DNA of 64,000 nucleotides, taken from the NCBI GenBank assembly GCA_963727245.1, contig CAVSFO010000012.1, positions 1 through 64,000 on the forward strand, written 5' to 3'. Source of the DNA: JBKQVT01 sp963727245 (GTDB taxonomy: Bacteria; Planctomycetota; Planctomycetia; Pirellulales; Thermoguttaceae). Positions 8,501-16,721 of this stretch are shown here, piece by piece (the stretch's first letter is position 1; every line of letters starts with the position of its first letter). The notes beneath the pieces were generated by a model. It did not search any database, was not told where the DNA came from, and saw only the letters and a list, made by a program, of their open reading frames with translations. A program made the position numbers and the translations under genes.

Positions 8501-8858
8501 CGACGGCAAACCCTGTCTGATCAAGGGCGGCTATGCCGAAGTGAAGTTCACCTACGACGAGCGCGGCAACCAGACCAGCCGGTCCTTCTTCGGCGCCCAT
8601 GGCAAGCCCTGCCTTAACATCAATGGCGTTGCCGGATGGAAGGCCACGTTCGACGAGCGAGGGAACCAAACAAGCACGTCCTACTTCGGCACGAACGACG
8701 AACCCATGATCGCCCCCAAACTGGGATATCATCGCGCCGTGACGAAATACGACCCGAACGGAAAAGTTCTCGAAGTGAAGTACTTCGATTGCCAGGGCAA
8801 ACCACTCACGCTCGATGAAGTCCGCAAGGCGAAAGCCCAGAATATGCCGGCGAAATAA
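5541..8858 (+). CDS. TIR - transmembrane - YD-like repeat protein
   Basis: A 1105-residue protein. The ATG at 5541 is preferred (GAGGAG upstream) over a GTG 45 bp earlier. Residues about 15-165 form a TIR domain: it starts YEYFAFISYKHED, contains FRDQTDI, and has SEWVDKEAQNF, where TIR enzymes carry their conserved Glu. A basic linker leads to a transmembrane helix at about 194-212. Next come a domain with CWGVPQGIDKLS (about 218-240), degenerate repeats, and exactly 18 repeats of 32 residues (475-1050). Repeat hallmarks are DGKPCL, KDGYA, TYDERGN and SYFG. The topology puts TIR inside and the repeats outside. The repeats resemble RHS/YD repeats but are shorter and Cys-containing. TIR domains act as NADases or adaptors in defence and signalling; the role here is inferred only. 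Confidence 0.85.
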   Translation: MDSEHGANAQPPVEKRYEYFAFISYKHEDVRWAKWLQTRLETYRLPSVIRKEAPHLPTHVRPIFRDQTDIGAGPLLDNLRKELEDSRFLIVICSPSASQSEWVDKEAQNFIRMGRGDRIIPFIVAGQPGAADPSQECFPAALRGGQQAILGVSVEELGKEKAVVKVVATLLGLKFDRLWDRHRRRGRQQFLRRGLMAVALLLAAAIGGGSYWDYRRTKVACYADYVECWGVPQGIDKLSAAQVQRRFRSWKFESSRYRPDRVCSINGSGSVCQPADTDDADRPGDRTFHYRDNGELEYTIEVTPTGKELRRSVYAPDLSIVEFKGGSKGRLGSQAQFLPADTGDLKTGMLDTGARSEIAAWELKYDDLGRVVRRTYLNQNTATTFDANGIYVQEFTYTPAGKVATIRYSDSGGRLCPTKRGVAGKQHEYDAQGNRIQTTWIGTAGTPVLNEDRYAIGKRKYDAEGNPVEVRYFAADGQPCLIKDGYAEATFTYDQRGNRTSVSCFGADSRPCLHRDGYAVCKAGHDERGNQTGVSYFGADGRPCLIKDGYAAMRRTLDERGNMTSVFCFGVDGKPCLVRDGYAETKFTYDQLGNWIGESYFGIDGKPCLSKDGYAETKFTYDERKNRTSESYLGTDGRPCLIKDGNAGWKATYDEHGNQISWSCFGVDGQRCLIKDGYAEKRCTYDEQGNQTSCSWFGVDGQPCLIKGGNAGWKFTYDKRGNTTSLCCLGVDGKPCLHKDGVACWKAVHDGRGNTTCESCFGVDGKPCLHKDGYSEKKFTYDERGNTTSVSWFGVDGQPCLHKDGYSKKRFAYDERGNAVSVSCFGVDGKPCLVKDAYAEVKFTYDERENQISASYFGADGKPCLIKDGFAGWNATYDERENQTSASYFGVDGKPCLHKDGNAGWKAAYDQRGNQIRWACFGTDGKPCLINSAYAEVRRTFDERGNRTSLSYFGIDGKPCLQKDGNAGCKATYDELGNQTSESYFGTDGKPCLIKGGYAEVKFTYDERGNQTSRSFFGAHGKPCLNINGVAGWKATFDERGNQTSTSYFGTNDEPMIAPKLGYHRAVTKYDPNGKVLEVKYFDCQGKPLTLDEVRKAKAQNMPAK
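6963..8690 (+). repeat. 18 x 96-bp in-frame coding tandem array
   Basis: Eighteen consecutive units of exactly 96 bp (32 codons) without a single length change. Each unit begins with a (G/V/A/T)-Asp-Gly-Lys/Gln/Arg-Pro-Cys-Leu signature. Units keep the Pro-Cys-Leu, Lys-Asp-Gly, Asp-Glu-Arg-x-Asn and Phe-Gly positions and vary at the intervening aromatic or charged positions. Adjacent units are similar at the DNA level, consistent with expansion by unequal recombination. Confidence 0.95.
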
Positions 8859-8888
8859 TCGGCACCGCCCGAGCGAGTGACAGCCGGT

Positions 8889-10446
8889 GTGTGTGACAAT
8901 TTCGACTGGCGCGATCTGCGGGGTTTGGGTAAACTACTTGCATGAAGCGTTTCAATCAGAAACCCGAGCAAGGAGCACGGCATGAAACCGACACCACAAG
9001 TCGCGCCAGAAAAGTTCGTCGAGAGCATGAAGGACGAGATCGAGCAGTATGCCAAAGATGTGATGGAGGCCGTCAACAACGCCCCGGACGGCGCGTGGAT
9101 CGCTGGCAGCGAAGAACGCGTTCGCGATCTTTCCGCGGAGCTGCGCCGCAGGGTTTTTGAGCGAGCCCTGCAGCAGCGGGTCGATGCGGCGGAAGCCGCT
9201 TTTCCCCCCTCCGCACCATCCGACGACGGGCAAGCGACTGGCGAATAAAGGTCGCCAGTCGCACCGAGTTCTCACCGTCAACGGCGAGGTCAAAATCGTG
9301 CGACGCTGGTGGCATGGTCCCCAGGTCGGCAGTATCGCGCTGGCGGATGAGATTCTCGATCGCAGCGGGACAACGATCACGCCCGGCGTCATCGAGATGG
9401 CTTGCCGAGTCAACTTGTCGGCGACGAGTTTCGTGAGGGCGGCAGTGGCCCTGGATCGCACGGCGCAAGTGAAACTCAGCGGCGAGCGTTTGCGGCAAGT
9501 GGTGGAAGCGGCCGGGCGTGGCGTGTTGCACGCCCAGCAAGACGACGCCATCGCCGTGACGTGGCACGCGGCACGATTGCGTCGTGCCGGACAGCGGAAA
9601 AGGCGAGAAAACCCGCGTTTACACGGGCTGCGACGGCGTGATGGTGCCGATCATCACCGACGCCGAGAAGATCAAACGCCGCGACAAAGTTAAAGCCAAG
9701 CGTCGTCGTCGCGGCAAGAAGTGCCAGCCCTTGCCGCCGCGCCGGCGAGGCTCGGACTTGTCCTGGAAGGAGTTCAAAGTCGCTTTCTTTTACAGTGAGG
9801 ACGCGAAGCGTCAGCATGTGGCCTTCACGCATGGCAATCACGTTGCGGCAGGAAGGCTGTTGCGTTGTGAAGCGGACAGGCTGCGTTTTCAGCAGGCCGA
9901 CGAGCGCGTGGGCCTGGTGGACGGGGCCACGTGGATTCGCGAGCAGATGCGGTTGCACTTTGCCGAGCTGGATGCCTTGGGCTTGGACTTCTATCACTTG
10001 AGCGAAAACGTTCATCGTGCGCGTCGCAAAGTGTTTGGCGAGGAGTCGCCCGCAGGCAAAGCGTGGGCGGACGAACTGATGCACGTGTTCAAGCACGAAG
10101 GCTGCTCGGCGGCCTGGGAGCGACTCCTCCCGTGGCGGACGGCGTTGCGGGGCAAGGTGAAGCGCGAGGCGGCGGACCGATTGTTCCACTTCATCTCAGC
10201 GCGTTGGGAGATGATCCGCTACCCGGAGTTCCGGGAGCGTGGTTGGCAGATTGGCAGCGGTCCGACCGAATCGCAATGCAAACTATGCACAAAACGGCTC
10301 AAAGGTTACGGCCGCCGCTGGGACCGGCCCAACGCCACGGCCGTCGCGGCCCTCGATACGCTGGACCGAAACGGCCAATGGTGTCAAGTCTGGCCAAACG
10401 CCCACCCCGCCACGACTTAAGGCCGCCCAGAACGCTGGTCACACCC
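8889..10446 (+). mobile_element. ISKra4-like insertion sequence, copy 1 (disrupted)
   Basis: A 1558-bp element with imperfect terminal inverted repeats (GTGTGTGAC at the left; the right end reads GGGTGTGAC on the other strand). It is flanked by a perfect 8-bp target duplication, CAGCCGGT, at 8881-8888 and 10447-10454. It matches copy 2 (44177-45733) with about five substitutions and one extra G near 9570. The element sits between the TIR gene stop and the promoter of the TPR gene. Confidence 0.93.
8982..10420 (+). pseudogene. ISKra4-like transposase, frameshifted copy
   Basis: Encodes the same two-part transposase as copy 2. An 88-residue first ORF ends at 9248. The second frame carries the catalytic part, interrupted by a one-base insertion (G at about 9570, in GTGGCACGCGGCACG) relative to copy 2. 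After the shift the frame resumes to 10420 and includes the later catalytic regions (VDGATW and GSGPTESQCK). If the inserted base is real this copy is inactive but could be mobilised in trans, because both ends are intact. Confidence 0.8.
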
Positions 10447-10461
10447 CAGCCGGTGCGCCGC

Positions 10462-10491
10462 TTGACAACGCCGTGCAACCTGCTGCATAAT
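10462..10491 (+). promoter_or_regulatory. Sigma-70-type promoter of the TPR gene
   Basis: TTGACA at 10462-10467 and CATAAT at 10486-10491 are separated by 18 bp, about 90 bp before the ATG at 10584. The right-hand target duplication of the IS ends only 7 bp upstream of the -35 box, so the insertion left the core promoter intact but replaced everything upstream of it. Confidence 0.6.
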
Positions 10492-10583
10492 AACGGCACC
10501 CCCCCGTCATGGGTGGCAGACCGTCTGCGCCGAGGCCCGTCCGGGCTGCGAAACACCAAATCCTCCTGAGCAGGGTCTTCAAC

Positions 10584-13572
10584 ATGAGAACGTATTGCTT
10601 CCTTTCGGTCCTGGTCGTCGCGTTTTCATTTTCTCCGTTGATCGCCGCCGCCGACAAAGACGCGAAACAGGGCGCCGGCGCGAAGCACCCGCAATCGCCG
10701 CCCACCGTGGTCTATCTCAACAAGTCGCTGGACTGGGATCTCTGTGCGGGGGGAGATGAGGCCCACAGGAAGCCCCTGCCCCGGGAGTTCTTTCGGCAGG
10801 CCCTGCTGATCGCCGCCCGCGACCAACTCGGCCTCAGCACCCGCGACGCCTGGCTGGGCGACCCCATGCCCACAGGAGGAAACAACGCGCCGTTTGATCT
10901 GCGTACGAAATACGAACCGAGTACGCCGGTGGAAATTCTTCGCGGTTATCCACCCGCTCCGCCGTTGGTGAAGCGGTACGAGTTGAAGCTCAACGGCGAT
11001 CTGCCCTACCTGGCGGCCGAGGCGGAAAAACTGTCGCGGACGAAGTTCGTCGAGGCGTTGAAGGAGGCGGGTTTTTCAGGCAAGGCGAATCCGTGGACGC
11101 CGGAGGCCAAAATGCCCGACCACATCGAGCCCCTGCTGTGCGAAATGACCTTCACCTCGCAGTTCCAGGCGTTGCGCGAGTTGCACGAAGCGATCCACTG
11201 CGGCGGCGAATCGCCGGCGCTGTTGGGCGGCCTGGTTCGCGGCTATGCGAACCTGGGCGTGCTGACGGAATATCTTTGGCACCCGGAGCACAAGGCATTC
11301 AAGGCCCGCGCATGGCTCTACGCCGAGCGCATGGTAGCCCGCGACGAGCATTCCGCCCTGGCGCGCTGGCATCGCGCGTACGCGATGGCCCTGATCGGCA
11401 TGCACAAAGCCGCCTTGGAGGACTTGGACGCGGCGGACAAGGAAGCGAAGACCGCGGGGGCGAAAGGCCCGCTGCCGCCGGCGTGGGCGCCGGTGCTGCG
11501 GGCGTATTGCCATTATGACATCGACCGGCTGGCGGCCGAGGGACCGGCGTCAGCCCAGGGCCAGTTGGCCGGATTGCTGGCCTATTGCTCGGCGAGACTC
11601 GCCCAGAACGGCGGGGTGATGCAAGCCAAGGCCACGGAACTCCTGCCTTGGATGCCGGGATGCTACCGGCTCCGCCATGGACAGTGCATATCCGGAGACT
11701 ATCAATCGCGCCGTCGCGGGGCCGCCACGGCGTCGAAGGTGTTCGGCGAGAGGCTCTACGGGCGGCTGCTGGCCATGCCGGGCTTGCCCGCGGGCGCGGC
11801 CGCCATCGCCAAGCAGCGGCCGGCGGCGAAAGGACTGTTGGACAAGCTGCTGGGCGACTCGAAGCCGGAGGAGTCGCCCGAGGAGGAATACGACGCCCGG
11901 GCGCAACTGATGACCGCTTTGCAGGCCGCCGGCCAACCGGCCGGCACCAACGGCGGCGAAGGTCCGGCCCCCCGCGGCGAACCATCGTGGCCCGTCTTGG
12001 CGCGCCTGATCCGCGACGTGTCCTTCTTGCAGGCGTGGGATCAAATCGAGACCACGGGCGCCACGGACGAGTTCCTCGCGCAGGTTGCGCCGTTGGTGGC
12101 CGACGATCCCTATCGTGGGCTGATCGCAAGTCGCACGAGCGACCCGGGCGAGCGCAAGGCCGCCCTCGAAGAACTGCTGAAAGCCAACCCGAGAGTCGAG
12201 GGACTCGAGATACGGCGTGCGCCGTGCTGGACGCCTATTGCGACTTCAACCACCCCGTCTGGGAAAACCGGATGTGCTACTTGCTCGAGCGGATCGACCT
12301 CGTCGCCAATGAACTCATCGCCGTCATCGAACAGTATGAACAGCACGATCGCCTGCCTGCCGCTCACCGTTTGCTGGCGGTCAGCCCCGATTCGCCGTAT
12401 GCAAAAACGTACCTGATCGAGGACGACTGGCCGAACGTGCGGCAGTACGCCGAGGCCTGGGAGAAGGAAGCCGCCCATCAACCGGCCGTGCTGGCGGCCC
12501 TGGGGAAGCGTCATCTCGAGGACGGCAAGCTGGCCGCCGCCGAGCGCTGCCTGAAAGCGGCCCTGTCCATGGCCCCCGAAGAACCGACCTACTCCCAGTT
12601 GGCGCTGGTCTACAAGAAATTGGGCCAGGAAGACAAGTGGCTGGCGACGCTGGAGGAGTGCTTGAAACGGTGCGGCGGCGGTTCCGACGGTGCCGGCGTG
12701 CGGCAGACCATCGCCCTCCACTTCATGGAGCACAAGCAATTTGAGAAGGCCGAGCCCTACGCCGAGGAAGCCGCCAAGAGCGGGTCGGCATGGGCCCTCT
12801 TGACGGCCGGGGCCTGCCAGGAAGGGCTGCAAGACTGGGACGCCGCGGAAGAACACGTGCGCAACGCCGCCACCACGTATTCGGACGTGCGGCTGCTTTG
12901 GTACGGCTTCTGCCGGCGGACCGGCCACGGCGACCTGGATGCCGCGCGGCAAATGGCCCGCGAATTCGTGGAAAACTTCGACCCCGCCACCGCCGACCCG
13001 AATGAGGCCCAACACTACCATGATTGTGCGGCGCTCTACTACCTGCTCGAGGAACAGTTCGACGAGGCGCTGCAACTCGATGAAGAGAGCTTCGCCAAGA
13101 CGAACAATCCTTTCGCCGGCCTGCGCATCGCCCTGCTGGCCGACCGGCTGAAGGACGCCAAGAAGCGCGACGCCGCCTTGCAGCAGATCAAGGCCAAGGG
13201 GGCCGGCTACCTGCGAAAGGCGACCGGCAAACCTCGCCTGGAACTGGTCGCCCTGGCCGGCCTCATGGCCGAGGACCTGGCTCACGGCGGCAAGGGCGAA
13301 ATCGACCTCAAAGCGGCCGACAAAATCTCCGCAGCCGCCATCGACGGCGGCGAGCAGATGAACTGCCACTGCTTCTTGGCCGCCTATCTCGATCTGCACG
13401 GCAAGAAAGACGAAGCGATCCGCTACTGGAGGCGTTGCCTGGGCTACACCGGGAACATGCACGAGCTGAATCGCACCTTGGCGGGCGCCGAACTGATCGC
13501 CCGCGGTCAAAAAGCCGACGTCGATGCGGCGCAGAGAGCCCCAAGAGCAAAAAGCCGCAGGACAAGAAGTAG
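10584..13572 (+). CDS. Secreted TPR-like repeat protein, frameshifted
   Basis: About 995 residues when read across the shift. The N-terminus is a signal peptide (MRTYCFLSVLVVAFSFSPLIAAA). The first half is helical without a domain I recognise. From about residue 600 on, helical-hairpin repeats of TPR character appear (HLEDGKLAAAERCLKAALSMAPEEPTYSQ in segments; later EEQFDEALQLDEESF). A missing base around 12223 shifts the frame; supplying it gives the smooth join IRRA-x-VLDAYCDF. A second missing base near 13545 would replace an Arg-rich tail by a Lys-rich one ending QDKK at 13572; without it the frame runs to 13594. Probably a periplasmic scaffold; the function is unknown. A promoter lies at 10462-10491. 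Confidence 0.7.
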
Positions 13573-13637
13573 GTCCCTCGGGGGCGGCGCCTGAACCGCC
13601 CTGCAAATTTACGGCCTTCCGCAACAGGAACAAGCCC

Positions 13638-16590
13638 GTGAAGAAAGCCCAAAAACAGTCCAGCCCCCGGCAGCCTGCAAAAGCGCCCGCCCTCCACCCG
13701 TCCAAGGCGACGGCAGCGGGCCGCGATCGGGCCGCCTTCCACGTCGTGGGCATGGGCGGCTCGGCGGGTGGACTGGAGGCCTTCGGGCAGTTCTTCTCCC
13801 ACTTGCCCCCGGACACCAGGTTGGCGTTCGTCCTGGTGCCCCACCTGGAGCCGACCCACAAGGGCATGATGCCGGAACTTCTCGGCCGGCACACCAAGAT
13901 GAAGGTCGTCGAGGCAGCGGATGGCATCGAGGTCCAGCCCAATCACGTCTACGTGATTCCTCCCAACGCCGACCTGGCCATCCTGCACGGAAAGCTCCAG
14001 GTACTGGAACCTGCCGCGCCCCGGGGCCTGCGGATGCCCATCGACTTCTTCTTCCGGCACCTGGCGGCCGACCAGAAGGAAAAGGCCATCGGCATTCTGC
14101 TGTCCGGCATGGGCAGCGACGGCACCCTGGGTCTGAAGGCCGTCAAGGAGAACTTGGGGATGGCCATGGTGCAAGACCCGGCCTCGGCCAAGTATGACGG
14201 AATGCCCCGCAGCGCCATCAACACCGGCCTGGTCGATTACGTGGCCGCGGCCGAAGAACTGCCCGCCAAACTGCTCCAGTACGTCAACCACGTCCCGCGG
14301 CCGGCCGCCGACCGCCAACGGTCCGAGGGGGAACCGTCCGCCGCGATGCAGAAGGTGTTCGTCCTGCTCCGCGCAGACCGGCAACGACTTCTCCTGCTAC
14401 AAGATGAGCACGATCGACCGCCGCATCGAGCGCCGCATGAGCGTCCACCAGTTCGACAGCCTGCCGCGCTATGTCCGCTTTCTCCAGGAGAACCCGCAGG
14501 AAGTCGATTTGCTCTACAAGGAACTGCTGATCGGCGTAACCAACTTTTTCCGCGATCCGGGCCTGTTCGACTTTCTCCGCGACAAGGCGGCTGCCCGCTT
14601 GCTCCAGGAGCGGCCGCAAGGCGGCCCGCTGCGCGTGTGGAACCCCGGCTGCTCGACCGGCGAGGAGACCTACTCGCTGGCCATGGTGCTCAAGGAGTGC
14701 TTGGAGGGCCTGGGCCTCCGGGACGGTCCGGCCATCCAGGTCTTCGCCACCGACATCGACAAGGACGCCGTCGAAAAGGCCCGCCAGGGGACGTTCTCGG
14801 CCGGCATCGCCTCGGACGTATCGGCCGAGCGGCTGTCGCGGTTTTTTGTCCGCCAGGGCGAGGGCTACCGGATCAAGAAGGAGGTCCGCGACCTGGTGGT
14901 CTTTGCGCCGCAGAACCTGCTGGTGGATCCGCCGTTTACGAAGCTGGACATCTTGTGCTGCCGGAACCTGCTGATTTACCTCAATGTCGAGACGCAGCAG
15001 AAACTCCTGCCGCTGATGCACTACGCCCTGAACCCCGGCGGTCTGCTGATCCTGGGCACGGCCGAGAGCGTCGGCGGCTTCGGCCAATTGTTCTCGCCCT
15101 TGGACCAGAAGTGGAAGGTCTTTCAACGCACGGAAGTGAGCGAGCGACCCTTCGTCGCCATGCCCGCACGCGCGTTGCACCACGAGTGCGCCACTCTGCC
15201 CGTAACGGAGAAAGCCAGGGAACCGGTCATGGACATTTTCTACGCGGCCCAGCGGGTGCTGTTGGATTCGTACGGCCCTCCCTCCGTGGTCGTCACCGCC
15301 GAGGGCGACATCATCTACGTCAACGGTCGAACCGGCCGCTACCTGGAACCTTCCTCGGGGAAGGTCAACGTCAACGTCTTTGCCATGGCCCGCCAGGGAC
15401 TTCGCGAAGAACTGGGCATCGCCATCCACAACGCCGCGAAACAGCAGACCACCGTGACCCAAAGGGGCGTGAAGGTCAAGTCCAACGGCGGCTTCTCGAC
15501 CATCAACCTTACGGTCCGGCCGCTGGCCGAGTCGGCTGACCTGCGGGGCATGTTCCTGATCGTGTTCGAGGAAGTGCCCAGCGGCCAGGCCGAGACGCCT
15601 GCCGGCGCCGGCGCGCCCGCCAGCGAAGCCGAGGAGGAACTGCGCCGCACGCGCGAGCACCTCCAGGCCAGCGTCGAAGAAATGCAGGCCACCCAAGAGG
15701 AACTCCGCTCCGCCAATGAGGAGTTGCAGTCCAACAACGAGGAATTGCAGAGCACCAACGAGGAACTGACCAGTTCCAAGGAGGAGCTGCAATCCCTCAA
15801 CGAAGAGATGCAAACGGTGAACGCCGAGTTGCAGTCGAAGATGAGCGAATTGTCGCAGTCCAACAGCGACATGAAGAACCTCCTGAACGGCACCGAGATC
15901 GCCACGATCTTCCTGGACGGCGACCTCTGCGTCAAGCGGTTCACGGCCCCGGCCTCCCAGGTCGTCAACCTGATCGCCAGCGACGTGGGGCGGCCGATCA
16001 GCCACTTCGCCACGAACTTGAAATACGACCGCCTCGTCCAGGACGCCAAGGCGGTGCTGGACACGCTGGCGCCCAAGGAAGTGCAAGTCCAGGCCGGCGA
16101 CGGCCGCTGGTACAACATGCGCGTGCTGCCCTACCGCACCGCCGACAACGTGATCGACGGCGTGGTGTTGACGTTCGCCGACACGACCGCGTTGAAGCAG
16201 ACGGAGACCCGCTTGCAGGAGGCCCGCGACTTCGCCCACAGCATCATCGCCACCATCCGCGAGCCGCTGCTGGTGTTGGACGGCGAGCTGCGGATCGTTT
16301 CGGCGAGCCGCTCCTTCTACGAGACGTTCGCGGCGGCCCCGGCGGAAACCGAAGGCCGGCTCCTCTACGAGATCGGCCGGCGGCAGTGGGACATCCCTGC
16401 GTTGCGGCGACTCCTGGAGGAAATTCTGCCCAAGGACAGGCAGTTCGACGACTTCCGGGTAGAGCACGATTTTCCGGCCGTCGGGCACAAGGTCTTCCTG
16501 CTCAACGCGCGGCGCATCACCTCGCAGGAGCACCACCGGAGTCTGATCCTGCTGGCCATGGAAGACATCTCGCAGGCGAAAGCGAAGTAG
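13638..16590 (+). CDS. CheB-CheR-PAS fusion chemotaxis-type protein, frameshifted
   Basis: About 984 residues across one shift. GTG at 13638 follows AGGAA. Residues about 35-220 are a CheB methylesterase domain without receiver: Ser in GMGGSAGGLEAF, His in LVPHLEPTHKG and Asp in GMGSDGTLG. A CheR methyltransferase follows: STIDRRIERRM, GVTNFFRD, the SAM motif NPGCSTGEETYS, FATDIDKDAVEKAR and CCRNLLIYL. Then come a PAS-like region, a long Glu-rich coiled coil (SANEELQSNNEELQS, about 15640-15880), and two PAS domains (NLLNGTEIATIFLDGD; REPLLVLDGELRIVSAS). One extra base near 14368 separates CheB from CheR. There is no histidine kinase domain after the last PAS, and no chemoreceptor gene nearby, so it may serve a non-chemotactic signalling path. 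Confidence 0.88.
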
Positions 16591-16610
16591 CTTCCGTCGC
16601 CGAAGCACCT

Positions 16611-16692
16611 GTAGGGTGAGACGAGCGGAGCGAAGTCCCACCAAAATCCGTGAGAAGTCATGGTGGGGCTCGCTGCGCTCGACCCACCCTAC
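16611..16692. repeat. GTAGGGTG inverted-repeat element, copy A
   Basis: An 82-bp near-perfect inverted repeat: GTAGGGTGAGACGAGCGGAG at the left pairs with GCTGCGCTCGACCCACCCTA at the right, with a short centre. A longer relative lies at 49142-49280. It sits between convergent genes and could also end transcription from both sides. It has MITE/REP character; no transposase is inside. Confidence 0.75.
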
Positions 16693-16721
16693 AGATGCAT
16701 TCCGCGGCAGAAACGAAGCCG

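Noticed and set aside
6963..8690. CRISPR-like look of the regular 96-bp repeats
   Set aside because: Units are coding, in frame and have no unique spacers; no cas genes are nearby.
6783..8732. Long minus-strand frame through the 96-bp repeats
   Set aside because: Repetitive only because the coding repeats are; the plus strand carries TIR, helix and consistent repeat motifs.
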